A stretch of 64,000 nucleotides of DNA, from positions 1-64,000 of the forward strand of contig NZ_AXAP01000036.1 of assembly GCF_000472865.1 (NCBI RefSeq), given 5' to 3'. A program made the translations under genes and the position numbers. Under the pieces are notes generated by a model. It did no database searches. It was not told where the DNA came from and worked only from the letters and a program-made list of their open reading frames with translations. How positions within the stretch are numbered: position 1 is the first letter of the stretch; each line of letters begins with the position of its first letter. Source of the stretch: Bradyrhizobium elkanii WSM2783. Its GTDB lineage: Bacteria > Pseudomonadota > Alphaproteobacteria > Rhizobiales > Xanthobacteraceae. Below, one piece after another: positions 32,046-42,600 of this stretch.

Positions 32046-32897
32046 CTACGGCCTTCCGGAGTCGCGGGCGACTTGCGGAGTCTTGTCGGTCCACTCCGGC
32101 GGGGCGCCGATCTTGCCGGCGAGAAGTCCCGCCAGACCGGGCGCGCGGCCAAAATTGTCGCATGTCGCATATTTCGGTTCGCCGCCCAGCCACGACTGCA
32201 CGCGCTGACCGGAGGGCAGCGAGATATCCAGGGCTCCCGGCTCCTTGCCGGTCGCGAGCATCCGCGAGAACTCGTTGCCGAACTTGGTTGCCAAGCCATA
32301 GGCGTCGCCGACTTCGGAAACGCGAGGGTTGTCCATGATCGAATTCGCACCGCGGGCCCATACCATCGCAGCGCGCTGCACGCCGCTCCGGTCGATGGCT
32401 TCGGCCTCGACGGCAAGGCCGCCCAGGCCAATGGGAAGACGCGGAACGCTGACCGGCAAGGCTGCGCCGGTGCCCAAGGTCACCGCTGTCGACACGCCGG
32501 CTGCGGCCTTGTCGGTCGGCAATACGTCGGTGACGACAGTTCGAACGGTCAGGTCGGCATGTTCACGTGACGAGACGATTTGAAACTTGTCGCTCAACGC
32601 GACACAAACCTCGCGATCAAGTGCGTTTGCGACCAGCGCGCGATCCTGCGCCGCCTTCACCTGCGCCAACGCGCCATGGGCAAACGTCGTCGGAACGATG
32701 CGTACGGTTTTCACCGACGCCATTGCGTTGGCGTCGACGTAATTTCTCGACTTCGAGAGCATGCCCTTCTGCTCTCCCAGATTGTTGTAGGTTGCCAGCG
32801 TGCCCGCCGTTTTCTGAGGCATGGAAGCGCATCCGGCAACCGTCAGAGCGAATGGCAGAGATATCGTTCGAAGCCACGAATGGGGCGTTCTTGTCAC
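32046..32897 (-). CDS. DUF3313-type outer-membrane lipoprotein
   Basis: This 283-residue protein has a lipoprotein signal (SLPFALTVAGCASMPQ; lipobox AGC, Cys near residue 23). The body (YVDANAMASVKTVRIVPTTF, VCVALSDKFQIVSSREHADLTVRTVVTDV, RSGVQRAAMVWARGANS) matches DUF3313 lipoproteins. It diverges from the TetR gene; the palindromic operators between them suggest TetR represses it. Confidence 0.75.
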   Translation of the reverse strand: MTRTPHSWLRTISLPFALTVAGCASMPQKTAGTLATYNNLGEQKGMLSKSRNYVDANAMASVKTVRIVPTTFAHGALAQVKAAQDRALVANALDREVCVALSDKFQIVSSREHADLTVRTVVTDVLPTDKAAAGVSTAVTLGTGAALPVSVPRLPIGLGGLAVEAEAIDRSGVQRAAMVWARGANSIMDNPRVSEVGDAYGLATKFGNEFSRMLATGKEPGALDISLPSGQRVQSWLGGEPKYATCDNFGRAPGLAGLLAGKIGAPPEWTDKTPQVARDSGRP

Positions 32898-32914
32898 AGC
32901 GTGGCTCCGGGCAT

Positions 32915-32933
32915 AAGATGCATTGATGCATCT
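32915..32933. promoter_or_regulatory. TetR-type operator 1
   Basis: AAGATGCATTGATGCATCT is an imperfect 9-bp inverted repeat. It lies 18 bp upstream of the lipoprotein start. A matching site sits 42 bp away (four helical turns). Confidence 0.8.
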
Positions 32934-32956
32934 AGTTGGAACCAGGATGCGGAGTC

Positions 32957-32976
32957 AAGATGCATTAATGCATCTT
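32957..32976. promoter_or_regulatory. TetR-type operator 2
   Basis: AAGATGCATTAATGCATCTT is a perfect 20-bp palindrome eight bases before the TetR gene's GTG. Binding here would block its own expression; binding at operator 1 would block the lipoprotein gene. Confidence 0.85.
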
Positions 32977-32983
32977 ATTTAGA

Positions 32984-33571
32984 GTGAGCATAGTTATGGG
33001 CGAGCGGCGGCGCGGCGCGGAGTTGGAAGAGGCAATCCTGGAGGCCGCGTGGCTCGAACTGGCCGAGCGCGGTTATGCCGGGCTGACGATGGAGGCGGTC
33101 GCGGAAAGGGCGGGGACGAGCCGTCCCGTGCTTGCGCGCCGATGGGACGGGAAGGCGCCGCTTGCCGTCGCTGCCATTCGGCAGCAAATGGCGAAGCACC
33201 CGCTGGAGGTGCCGGATCGAGGCGATGTCCGGACGGAGCTGCTGGAGTTTCTGAAGCGTGCGGCTGATCGCGCCGCCGGAACGGCGGCGGCCTTCACCCT
33301 GTTTTCGAGCAATTATTTCTCGGAGAACTGGTCGACACCGAAGGATCTGCACGCCGCTCTCATCGAAGGTGGAGCACGACCTTTCTCGGCGATTCTGGAA
33401 CGCGCCGTGAAGCGCGGCGAGATCGATGCGGCAAAGCTGACGCCTCCGGTGGCTTCTCTGCTCGGCGACCTGTTTCGGTACCACGTCATCATGAACTTTG
33501 CGGCGCCGCCGCCGGCCTTGCGAAAAGCCTGGGTCGACACCGTGTTCCTGCCGCTGGTCAAGCCGAGATAG
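32984..33571 (+). CDS. TetR/AcrR-family regulator
   Basis: This 195-residue repressor has an N-terminal HTH: ELEEAILEAAWLELAERGYAGLTMEAVAERAGTSRPVLARRWDGKAPLAVAAI. A helical ligand-binding domain follows. The start is GTG 32984, or ATG 32996 four codons later. Divergent from the DUF3313 lipoprotein gene and next to the two operator palindromes, it probably controls both. Confidence 0.88.
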   Translation: MSIVMGERRRGAELEEAILEAAWLELAERGYAGLTMEAVAERAGTSRPVLARRWDGKAPLAVAAIRQQMAKHPLEVPDRGDVRTELLEFLKRAADRAAGTAAAFTLFSSNYFSENWSTPKDLHAALIEGGARPFSAILERAVKRGEIDAAKLTPPVASLLGDLFRYHVIMNFAAPPPALRKAWVDTVFLPLVKPR

Positions 33572-33619
33572 GCGAGGCGGTGGTTGACCAATGAATCGTC
33601 ACGAACTATTTGAAGTTAC

Positions 33620-34084
33620 ATGAGACGAGATAGCCGACTATCTGGGGTGCTTCACGTGCTGCTGCACATGGCCGAGCACGGCGGGCCGGTGACATCGGAG
33701 GTGTTGGCGAAAGCGATGTGCACCAATCCGGTCGTGATCCGGCGCATCATGGCGGGGCTGCGCGACTGCAGCTACGTCCGATCCGAAAAGGGCCATGGCG
33801 GCGGATGGGTGCTCGCTCGGAATCTCGAAGAGGTGACGTTGCGCGATGTCTATGATGCGCTGGGCTGCCCGTCATTGCTTGCGATAGGCAATCGGACCGA
33901 CGCGCCGGATTGCCTGGTCGAACAGGCCGTCAATGCAGCGCTCGACAAGGCGTTTCACGATGCGGAGGCGCTCCTGCTCGCGCGTCTCGGCGAAATTACG
34001 CTGGCGGTGCTGAGCGCCGACTTTCACGGGCGGCTGAGTGCCCGCAAAGGCTCGCGCCGAACGGAGATCGATCATGTCCACTGA
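33620..34084 (+). CDS. Rrf2-family regulator
   Basis: This 154-residue protein begins MRRDSRLSGVLHVLLHMAEHGGPVTSEVLAKAMCTNPVVIRRIMAGLRDCSYVRSEKGHGGGWVLARNLEEVTLRDVYDALG, the Rrf2 winged helix. Cys residues occur in LGCPSLL and PDCLVEQ, but not in the three-Cys spacing of IscR. It may sense redox or small molecules. It precedes the MFS transporter by 122 bp and may control it. Confidence 0.82.
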   Translation: MRRDSRLSGVLHVLLHMAEHGGPVTSEVLAKAMCTNPVVIRRIMAGLRDCSYVRSEKGHGGGWVLARNLEEVTLRDVYDALGCPSLLAIGNRTDAPDCLVEQAVNAALDKAFHDAEALLLARLGEITLAVLSADFHGRLSARKGSRRTEIDHVH

Positions 34085-34206
34085 GGACGGTGCCAGGTTC
34101 TTTCTGAGCGCCTTCTGCGACCTCGCAAAAAAGTGAGCCCCTGCATGTCGTCTTTGGCGCCTCGCGTTCGTCTTGGAGCCAGGGATAGCTGCAGTGGAGA
34201 CACGGA

Positions 34207-35427
34207 ATGAAGGATGCTCACTATCGCTGGGTGATTGTCGGAGCCGGCGGGCTTCTGGGCTGCGTTGCCATCGGCGGGATGTTCTCGCTGCCGGTTTTTC
34301 TCCTGCCGATCACGCGGGACACCGGCTGGTCGGTCACCGGCGTGTCCAGCGCCATGACCATCGGCTTCCTCGCGATGGCGTTCACCAGCATGATCTGGGG
34401 GACCTTGTCCGACCGGCTCGGGCCGCTGCCGGTGGTGCTGACCGGCTCGATCGTGCTTGCGGCAAGCCTTGGGCTGGCCAGCCTTGCCTCATCGCTGGTC
34501 GCGTTTCAATTCATCTTCGGCCTGATGGTGGGCGGCGCGGCCGCCGCGATCTTCGCGCCGATGATGGCCTGCGTCACCGGATGGTTCGATACCCATCGCA
34601 GCCTTGCCGTGTCGCTGGTTTCGGCAGGCATGGGGATGGCGCCCATGACCATGTCGCCGCTCGCGGCCTGGCTCGTCTCGATCCATGACTGGAGAACCTC
34701 GCTTCAGATCCTTGCCGTTACTGTCGCCTGCATCATGATTCCCGTATCGCTGTTGGTGCGCCGCCCGCCGGCGCTCGAACGCGAACACGGCCCTGCCGCC
34801 GACGAAGGCGAGCCGCAACCGGCGATGTCGCTGGCGCAAGCGCTGCGCTCGCCGCAGTTCATCGTGCTGCTTGCGACCAATTTCTTCTGTTGCGCCACGC
34901 ATTCGGGACCGATCATCCACACCGTGAGCTATGCGATAAGCTGCGGGATACCGATGATCGCCGCAGTCACGATCTATAGCGTCGAGGGTCTGGCGGGGAT
35001 GGGCGGCCGTATCGCGTTCGGCCTGCTCGGCGACCGCTTTGGCGCCAAGCGCGTGCTGGTTTCGGGACTGTTCGCGCAGGCCTTCGGCGCGCTCGCCTAT
35101 GCCTTCGTGCGGGAGCTCTCCGCGTTCTACGCCGTTGCGGCGGTGTTCGGCTTCATCTATGCCGGCACCATGCCGCTCTATGCCGTGCTTGCGCGGGAGA
35201 ATTTTCCGTTGCGGATGATGGGCACCGTGATTGGCGGAACGGCCATGGCCGGCAGCCTGGGCATGGCGACAGGGCCGGTGGCGGGAGGTCTGATCTACGA
35301 CACCTTCGCCAGTTACGCTTGGCTCTACATCGGCTCCTGGGCGGTTGGACTTGGCGCGTTCCTGATCGCGCTGACGTTCAGGCCGTTTGCCAAGGTCAAG
35401 GCCGATGCGACGCCAGTGCCGGCGTGA
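34207..35427 (+). CDS. MFS transporter
   Basis: This 406-residue inner-membrane protein has about twelve helices. SDRLGPLPVVLTG after helix 2 is the MFS motif A position, and a long loop in the middle (RRPPALEREHGPAADEGEPQPAMSLAQALRS) separates the two halves. Similar proteins take up or export organic anions such as monocarboxylates. The substrate is not determined. It starts an operon with the ICMT-like gene. Confidence 0.87.
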   Translation: MKDAHYRWVIVGAGGLLGCVAIGGMFSLPVFLLPITRDTGWSVTGVSSAMTIGFLAMAFTSMIWGTLSDRLGPLPVVLTGSIVLAASLGLASLASSLVAFQFIFGLMVGGAAAAIFAPMMACVTGWFDTHRSLAVSLVSAGMGMAPMTMSPLAAWLVSIHDWRTSLQILAVTVACIMIPVSLLVRRPPALEREHGPAADEGEPQPAMSLAQALRSPQFIVLLATNFFCCATHSGPIIHTVSYAISCGIPMIAAVTIYSVEGLAGMGGRIAFGLLGDRFGAKRVLVSGLFAQAFGALAYAFVRELSAFYAVAAVFGFIYAGTMPLYAVLARENFPLRMMGTVIGGTAMAGSLGMATGPVAGGLIYDTFASYAWLYIGSWAVGLGAFLIALTFRPFAKVKADATPVPA

Positions 35428-35450
35428 AGGATGACGCGACGGAGCATGTC

Positions 35451-36119
35451 ATGGTGAAAGTCACTCTTCAGATCGTGGTCTGGACCGCGATCATGGGCGC
35501 TATGATCCTGTGGCCGGCCGGGACCCTGGCTTATCCCGGAGGCTGGGCGTTCCTCGCCATATTCGCGATCGGCGGCCTTGCGATTACCCTGTGGCTCGCC
35601 AAGCGCAATCCGCGGCTGTTGCGCGAGCGCATGAGCTCACCGGTGCAGCGCGACCAAAAGCCGTGGGACCGGATCTGGCTGACGCCCTTCATCGTGCTGT
35701 TCTGCGCCTGGATGATGTTCATGACATGGGATGCCGCACGCACCGGTTTTACCGCGGTGCCGGTCTGGCTGCAGGTGGTTGGCGGTGTCCTCACCGTGCT
35801 CTATCTGCTCGGCGTGTGGTGGACGTTTCGGGAAAATACCTTTGCCGCGCCCGTGGTGAAGATCCAGGAGGATCAGCGGGTGATCGATACCGGACCGTAC
35901 GCCATCGTCCGCCACCCGATGTATGCGAGTGCTTTGCTCCTTATCGTCGGCCTGCCGCTGTTGCTCGGTTCCTGGATCGGTCTTGCGATGTCGGTGGTGT
36001 TTATCCTCGGCATCGCCTGGCGGACCCTGCATGAGGAAAGCGCGCTGAGGGCGGAGCTGAAAGGTTACGAGGAGTATGCTTCGCACGTGCGCTATCGGTT
36101 CGTCCCGTCGGTCTGGTAG
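35451..36119 (+). CDS. Isoprenylcysteine carboxyl methyltransferase-like membrane protein
   Basis: This 222-residue protein has four to five membrane helices and the signature GPYAIVRHPMYASALLLIVGLPLLLGSW, then the C-terminal HEESALRAELKGYEEYASHVRYRFVP of the ICMT/PEMT-like family. Bacterial members methylate unknown lipids or quinone-like substrates with SAM. GGAG precedes ATG 35451, 24 bp after the MFS stop. Confidence 0.8.
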   Translation: MVKVTLQIVVWTAIMGAMILWPAGTLAYPGGWAFLAIFAIGGLAITLWLAKRNPRLLRERMSSPVQRDQKPWDRIWLTPFIVLFCAWMMFMTWDAARTGFTAVPVWLQVVGGVLTVLYLLGVWWTFRENTFAAPVVKIQEDQRVIDTGPYAIVRHPMYASALLLIVGLPLLLGSWIGLAMSVVFILGIAWRTLHEESALRAELKGYEEYASHVRYRFVPSVW

Positions 36120-36158
36120 CGGCAGCCCTCGCTGACCACGCACGCGGGCCGCGACGAT

Positions 36159-37064
36159 CTAACCGATGGCTTTGTAAAGCGCACGGGCCGACAACAGCTC
36201 TCGAATGGCGGTGAGAACCTCGGCTGGCGCTTCGCGCGGGATGAAATGTCCTACATCGGGAAGGACGCGTCTCTCGTAGCCATTCGCAAAGAACCGCTCC
36301 TTGCCCTCCGAGGTCTCCGCAAGATTATCTGAATCGTTCGCGCCGTGCAGCATCACGGTAGGAACTCGGATGAGTGGAGTCTCGCTCAGCCGCTCTTCAA
36401 GCCGCGCGTGCTCTGGCGCGCCTGGAACCTCTCCCCAGCGCTGCAAATAAGCATGTATGCTGATCGGCGCCCAGTCGTCGTTGTCCCAGGATACCGCGCT
36501 GCTTGAGAACTCGGCGTCGGTGAACCTCCAGCCTGGCGACCATGTCTGCCAGAGATAGCGACAGAGCCGGCGCCTGTCTTTGTCCATCGCTTCGCGGCCT
36601 TGCTTGGTCGCGACAAGCCACTCGTACCAATAGGCCTTGGCCAGATCGTAAGGCATATCGCGGATCGGCGTCGCCGTGGCATAGCCGGCCGACATGGCAA
36701 GCAAAGCTCGTACGCGGTTGCCAAACAGTGCGCCGACGACGTAACCGGCCCGGGCGCCCCAGTCGTAGCCGACGACGAGAGCGTCCCTAAGGTCCAGGCC
36801 TTCGATAAAGTCTGCGAGGTCTTGCCCTAAAGCCGCAATCGCTCCGCTTCTCAACGTCTCCTTGGAACGAAAAGTCGTAGGGGTGCAGCCGCGCAGATAG
36901 GGAGCGAGAACCCGGCAGCCTAAGCCGGCAAGCTCAGGCACGATTTTGTCCCAGCACCGCACGTCGTCGGGCCAACCATGAACGAGCACGATAGGTGGCC
37001 CTCGTTGATCTCCAGCTTCTTCGTAAGCGATGTTGAGGTACGGCGTCTCCATGTACTTTGTCAT
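36159..37064 (-). CDS. Epoxide-hydrolase/dehalogenase-like alpha/beta hydrolase
   Basis: This 301-residue protein has VLVHGWPDD (oxyanion loop), the nucleophile elbow VVGYDWGARAG (Asp, not Ser, as in epoxide hydrolases and haloalkane dehalogenases) and the catalytic His in PDVGHFIPREAP. It is a clear relative of the exported hydrolase at 52959-54005. Cytoplasmic; substrate unknown. Confidence 0.85.
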   Translation of the reverse strand: MTKYMETPYLNIAYEEAGDQRGPPIVLVHGWPDDVRCWDKIVPELAGLGCRVLAPYLRGCTPTTFRSKETLRSGAIAALGQDLADFIEGLDLRDALVVGYDWGARAGYVVGALFGNRVRALLAMSAGYATATPIRDMPYDLAKAYWYEWLVATKQGREAMDKDRRRLCRYLWQTWSPGWRFTDAEFSSSAVSWDNDDWAPISIHAYLQRWGEVPGAPEHARLEERLSETPLIRVPTVMLHGANDSDNLAETSEGKERFFANGYERRVLPDVGHFIPREAPAEVLTAIRELLSARALYKAIG

Positions 37065-37295
37065 GGACGTCTCCGTCTGGTCGACCGTGCACCATGGGCC
37101 GACAGGTATCGGCCTTTGCGGTCAGAACCAGTGCTCGCGACAGAGGTTCCTGTTCGGCTCAGGAGTTGATCACTGACAAAGAGCCTCGCCGATCGCTGTC
37201 GAGAGCCGTGGCGGGATGTCATGCTTCAAGAGCACTGGTTGCTTACGAACCGGGAATATGATTGGTTCCCTGCACTCGAACTGACAGGAAATCCA

Positions 37296-37646
37296 ATGGC
37301 ACGCGTTCGCTGTATCACCGAGATGGGCATGGGCGTCGATGTTCACGGCAAGGATGCGACCAAGGCGGCGCGGCGCGCGGTCTCGGACGCGATCCGTCAC
37401 TCGAGCCTCGGCTTCTTCCGCATGCTCGGCAAGACTGCCAACGACATGTTCGTCGATGTTACCATCGCCGTGCCGAACCCCGATGCGGTCGACACCGCTG
37501 TGGTCGCGAAGGAATTGCCTTACGGCACGGTGACCGTCACCGCGGTCAAGGGCGCGCTTGAGATTCCGGCCGAGCAGGGCAGCGATGCCATCATCATCGC
37601 CAACGCCGCTGTCATCGTCAGTCTCGACGACGGCAAACCGGCTTAG
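37296..37646 (+). CDS. Lin0512-family protein
   Basis: This 116-residue protein starts MARVRCITEMGMGVDVHGKDATKAARRAVSDAIRHSSLGFFRMLGKTANDMFVDVTIAVPNPDAVD, matching the Lin0512 family of unknown function; DAIRHSSL is typical. It probably forms small oligomers. AGGAAA lies seven bases before ATG 37296. Confidence 0.8.
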   Translation: MARVRCITEMGMGVDVHGKDATKAARRAVSDAIRHSSLGFFRMLGKTANDMFVDVTIAVPNPDAVDTAVVAKELPYGTVTVTAVKGALEIPAEQGSDAIIIANAAVIVSLDDGKPA

Positions 37647-37782
37647 GCACCTCATGCCTCATAGTTAGGCTTGCCAATCTGTTTTCGCTGTGAAAAACAA
37701 CAAGCAGACGGTCTGCTCGTCGAGCTTGCCGCGTAGGCGTTAACGTCAACCAACGCATGTCAGCACAACGGGAGTTTGTGCC

Positions 37783-38343
37783 ATGCCTGGTTTGACCGAA
37801 ATTCAGACGCCTTTCGTGCTCGGTGTTTTCCTCAGCGGCACGCACAGCTTCACCAAACATCGGCAAGACGTCGTCGTGCTGCGCAAGGGGCTCGGCATCG
37901 AAGGTGACGCGCATTGTGGGCCGCTGGTCAAGCATCGCTTCGATGCGGCGCGTGATCCGAGGCGACCGAACTTGCGGCAGGTTCATCTCATCCAGGCCGA
38001 GCTCATCGAGGATCTGACCAGCAAGGGCTTCGGCGTGCAGCCCGGCGACCTCGGCGAGAACATCTCTACGTGCGGGATCGACCTGATGGCGCTGCCCGTG
38101 GGCACGCGGCTGCACATCGGGCGCGATGCGGTCGTCGAGATCACCGGCTTGCGCAGTTGTTGCGTGCAGATCGATACGTTTCAGCCGGGGATGCTGCGCG
38201 AGATCATCGCGCGCGTCGACGGCAAACTCGTTCGCAAGGGCGGCGTGATGGGCACTGTCGTTGAAGGCGGCGAGGTGCGGCCGGACGATGCCATTGTCGT
38301 GCGGTTGCGCGATGGACCATTCGTGCCGCTCGAAGTGGTGTGA
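37783..38343 (+). CDS. MOSC domain-containing protein
   Basis: This 186-residue protein carries a single MOSC domain: GIEGDAHCGPLVKHR, RQVHLIQAELIEDL, QPGDLGENISTCGIDLMALPVGTRLHIG, then ITGLRSCCVQIDTFQPGML. The Cys in GLRSCC corresponds to the conserved sulfur-carrier Cys. MOSC proteins bind or transfer sulfur near molybdenum cofactor enzymes. No Moco gene is adjacent. Confidence 0.85.
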   Translation: MPGLTEIQTPFVLGVFLSGTHSFTKHRQDVVVLRKGLGIEGDAHCGPLVKHRFDAARDPRRPNLRQVHLIQAELIEDLTSKGFGVQPGDLGENISTCGIDLMALPVGTRLHIGRDAVVEITGLRSCCVQIDTFQPGMLREIIARVDGKLVRKGGVMGTVVEGGEVRPDDAIVVRLRDGPFVPLEVV

Positions 38344-38521
38344 CTGTAGCCATGTCCTTCGCGCCTGCGCGACGACGTCGGTGCGTTTATCGCTCCAGTC
38401 ATGTTTCGTTAACCGTTCCTTCATCGGCGCGGGTAAAGCTGTCGCGTGATCGCAATGGCCGTTTGGCAGTCGACTTGCTTTCGCCATGACACGGCATCGC
38501 GCCCAGGAGGGGTAGCAAGAG

Positions 38522-39376
38522 ATGAGTGTGATCAGCGCGACCAGTTCATCGGCCTATGGCTCCGTTGCATCCTTGCTCGTTGATGCCGCCTCGTCCGTGA
38601 CAGACGATCTTCAGCCGGACAGCGCAGCCTCATCTGACACGAAGTCCTCGGGCGATCCGGCCGACATTGTCGATCTCTCCGATCGCGCGAAGCAGGTTTT
38701 GGCCCAGTCAAAAATAGATCAGGTCGCGGCCGACACGCTGTCGGCCCTGGTCCAATCGCTGAGAGCGGCGGGCAAGCCGCAGCCGCTGCATTCTTCGTTC
38801 GACAAGGCACAACCGTCCTCTTCAGGCGGCAAGCCAGTCAGCTTCGAAGAACTCGCAGGGATTTCGCTGACCAGCACCACCGAAGTGAAGGTGACTGCCG
38901 GCAACCCCAATGCGGCCTCGACTGACGCGAATGGCGACACGCCGCCGTCCGGGACGATTCTCCCGAAGCGCAGCTTCTCGGAGACGCTCTCCTTCAATGG
39001 CTTCCACGTCACCGCCACGGGCAACGCGCTGACCAACAACAGCGACGTCCAGATTTACGGCCCCGATGGCTCCAGCGCATCGTCGACGCTGTTCGGCGGC
39101 TCCGCCGGAGTTGGCAGCGGCGGCGCGGGAAAACAATACACGATGGTATCGAGCGCGAAGGTCGGCAACCGCCAGATATTCACCTTCGCCATGAACAGCG
39201 CCGCCGTGTCGGCAACCGCGGCGCAGAATGCGAGCGGAAGCGCGGTGCAGGCCACGGCGGCCGTGAAATCCAGTATCGTGACGTTCGTCGTCGATTTCAA
39301 CACCGGCAAGATCTCGGCGATGGAAGCGGATGCCTCCGCCGCTGCGACCTTGAGCGCAGTTCAGAGAACGGCGTGA
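38522..39376 (+). CDS. Hypothetical Ser/Ala-rich protein
   Basis: This 284-residue protein is rich in Ser, Ala, Gly and Thr. The motif DIVDLSDRAKQVLAQSKIDQVAADTL near residues 47-74 recurs in uncharacterised Bradyrhizobium proteins. There is no classic signal peptide. Beta-rich C-terminal part (FSETLSFNGFHVTATGNAL, GKQYTMVSSAKVGNRQIFTFAMNS) suggests a secreted or flagella-associated protein, but this is inference. AGGAGG precedes the start. Confidence 0.7.
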   Translation: MSVISATSSSAYGSVASLLVDAASSVTDDLQPDSAASSDTKSSGDPADIVDLSDRAKQVLAQSKIDQVAADTLSALVQSLRAAGKPQPLHSSFDKAQPSSSGGKPVSFEELAGISLTSTTEVKVTAGNPNAASTDANGDTPPSGTILPKRSFSETLSFNGFHVTATGNALTNNSDVQIYGPDGSSASSTLFGGSAGVGSGGAGKQYTMVSSAKVGNRQIFTFAMNSAAVSATAAQNASGSAVQATAAVKSSIVTFVVDFNTGKISAMEADASAAATLSAVQRTA

Positions 39377-39631
39377 GAAAGGCACGGCTACCCACGACAG
39401 GGGGCGAGAGGCGGGAACCGACCGCGATGGTACTCCTTTCCAAGCAAGTCTCGACTCACCAAAATTTCTGTTGAAAAGAACCGGACCTTCGCAATGAATT
39501 GGCGCGGTGGGGCTCGGCCGCGCCAGGCAAATTTGCACCACGACTTCGGCGCATTACTATGACCAAGCTGTTCGGGCGGGCGTGATTGCGAAAAGTCACG
39601 GATCCCGCCCGTTATTGCCGGATCATAGCAA

Positions 39632-42600
39632 ATGTCTGTAGTCGAGGATTTCGGTCAGGTGCTCCCGGATGTCGTGAAGACCAAGGACATCTACAGCTTC
39701 TTCAGCCGTTCTGCATTTGAGAAGGGCTACGTCTATCAGGCCCAAGGGCGCGTCACGGGATTGGAAATCAGCGACGACCTCACGCGCATTCGCAGCAAGG
39801 TACGTGGAGGTGAGCCCAGCCCTTGTCGTGTCGACATCGAGCTCGAATTCGACCATGGGCGTCTAATCGACCTCGACGGCACGTGCAGTTGTCCGATCGG
39901 AGCCAATTGCAAGCATGTCGTGGCGACGATGCTCCAGGCGCTGAGCGGTGCATTGCCGTCCGAGCAGAAAACGGACATCGGCAAGACGCCCGTCCGCTCC
40001 GTGCCGATTCTGCCTTACGATGTCACCGCATGGCTCGACAGTATCGGCGCCGCCATGCGCGGCGACGATTATCCCGTCGATGTGACGCATCGGTTGCTCT
40101 ACTGCCTGCAGCCTGCTCAAGCGGGCACGCAAATGCCGTTGCTGGGAGTGTCGCTACTCTCGGTCCAGATGCGCAAGGACGGGACGTTCGGGAGCAGTCC
40201 CACGCGTCCGAACATTTCCGGTTTCTCGGCCGAACGTGCACCGAAGTATTTTCGCGATACCGACATCGACATTCTGATGCGGCTCACGAGAGAGCGATGG
40301 GCGTACTATCACCCACCTCGGTTGCAATCCCTCGCGCTCCTGCAGCAAATCATCGCGACCGGACGTGCGTTCTGGCGCGATCACAAGGGGCGGCCGCTAC
40401 AGTGGGGCGAGGCGCGCGAGGGGCGCATCGATTGGCAGCAGGCCAGCAAGCAAGGAGTTTCCCCGCAACTGACCGTGCCGGGAGCGACGGCCCTCAACGC
40501 CGAGCCGCCGGTTTATATAGATGAGGCCGCAGGCGTGATCGGCCCGGTCCAACTGGCCCTGCCGCCTCGACTTTCCTATCAGCTCTTGTCGGCGCCCGTC
40601 ATCCCGCGCGCGCAAGTTGCGGAAGTGGCGCGCCGCCTCGGCGAGAGATTGCCGCAGCTTCATCGTGGCCTGTTGCCGGGAACGGCGGCAGCGGCGGTGA
40701 AGATCGACGACGATCCGATTCCGATCCTGCGGCTTAAGCGGGGACGCGAGGGCCCAAGTGCCCACTTTTTCCACGACAGGCCCGAACGGACCGCGGTTGC
40801 CCATCTCAGTTTCCGCTACGGCCCGATCGAGATCGAGCCCAGGGAAAGGGAAAATCCGCTCGAAGCATTTCAGGCCGGCGAGGTCTACACGATCACACGG
40901 CGGCGGTCGAAGGAGAAAGGCACGCGCAAGCGGCTGTCAGAGTTCGATTTCCGCGAAGCGAAATTGATCCACCCGTTTCTCGATGCCGGTCATGTCGACG
41001 ATCTGACGTTCGGGGAGCCTCACGCCTGGCTCGATTTTCTCGAGTTCGGCGTTTCCGAATTGCGCGCGGAAGGCTTCGATGTGCTGGTCGATGATGATTT
41101 TCCGTATCGGCTGGTGCAGTCGCAGGGCGTCTTCGATGCCGAATTGGAATCCAGCGGTATCGACTGGTTCGAGTTGGCGCTCGGCGTCGAAATCGACGGC
41201 GAGCGACGCGATCTGGCGCCGGTCCTGGCCGCCCTGGTTGCGACACCGAATTTCACGCCCGATCGGATCAAGCAACTCGCCGAGGCAGGGGACCACTTCT
41301 ATCTTCCGCTTGCCGACGGCCGCCACCTGTCACTCGCGGCAGATCGCTTCCTGCCGCTCGTGCTTGCGCTTCATAGCCTCAGTTTGAGCGGGCTTTTCGG
41401 TGACACATCCGGAAAGATCAGGCTCTCGCGCGCGGATGTCGTGCCGCTGCTGGCGCTTGAAAATGGCGAATTTGCTTTCCGCGGCGCCGACAGTCTTCGG
41501 CGCCTCGCCAATCTGCTTCGGGATCGCGAATTGTCGAATCCGCCGTTGCCCGCAAATTTTCGCGCTGAACTGCGGACGTACCAGGCGCAGGGGTTGGGCT
41601 GGCTCGACTTGCTGCGCGAGAGCGGTCTTGGCGGTGTGCTGGCCGACGACATGGGGCTCGGCAAGACCGTCCAGATACTGGCGCTGTTGTCGCTGGAGAA
41701 GGCGCGCGGTCATCTCAGCGAGCCCGCCCTTGTCGTTGCGCCGACCAGCCTGATGACGAACTGGTTCAACGAAGCGCAGAAGTTCGCGCCGGATTTGAGG
41801 GTGCTCGTGCTTCACGGTTCGGATCGCAAGCAGAGCTTCGCCGCCATTGCGGACCATGATCTTGTCCTGACTACCTATCCGCTGATTGCGCGGGATCACG
41901 AAGTCCTGTTGTCTCGCGATTGGCACATGGCCGTGTTGGACGAGGCGCAGACGATCAAGAATCCCAATGCCGCGACCACCCGCTGGTTGCGCGGCGTCAA
42001 AGCGCGGCATCGCTTCTGCCTGACCGGGACGCCGGTGGAAAATCATCTCGGCGAGCTCTGGTCCATCATGAGCTTTGCCAATCCGGGATATCTTGGCGAC
42101 AAGGCGGATTTCAGCCGGCGCTGGCGCATCCCGATCGAGAAGCGCACGGATACGCGACGCGCAGCAGCGCTGGCGCAGCGCGTGAAACCATTTCTCTTGC
42201 GCCGGACCAAGGCGGAGGTGGTTAAGGAATTGCCGGCCAAGAGCGAGATCGTCGAGCGCATCGCATTGGAAGGCAGTCAGCGTGACCTCTACGATTCCAT
42301 TCGCCTGTCGATGTCGGACAAGGTCCGTAAGGCGATCCAGGAGCGCGGCCTGGCCAAGAGCCACATCATCGTTCTCGAAGCGCTGCTCAGGCTGCGCCAG
42401 GCCTGCTGCGATCCGGCGCTGCTGAAGCTCGACGATCGCGCCAAGCGCCCATCGGCCAAGCTTGAGCGGCTGATGGAAATGGTTATCGAACTCCTGAGCG
42501 AGGGCCGGAAGATCATCGTCTTCTCGCAGTTCACCTCGATGATCGACCTGATCAGGGGCAGGTTCGATGCTGAAGCTATCCGCTACAGCGTCCTGACCGG

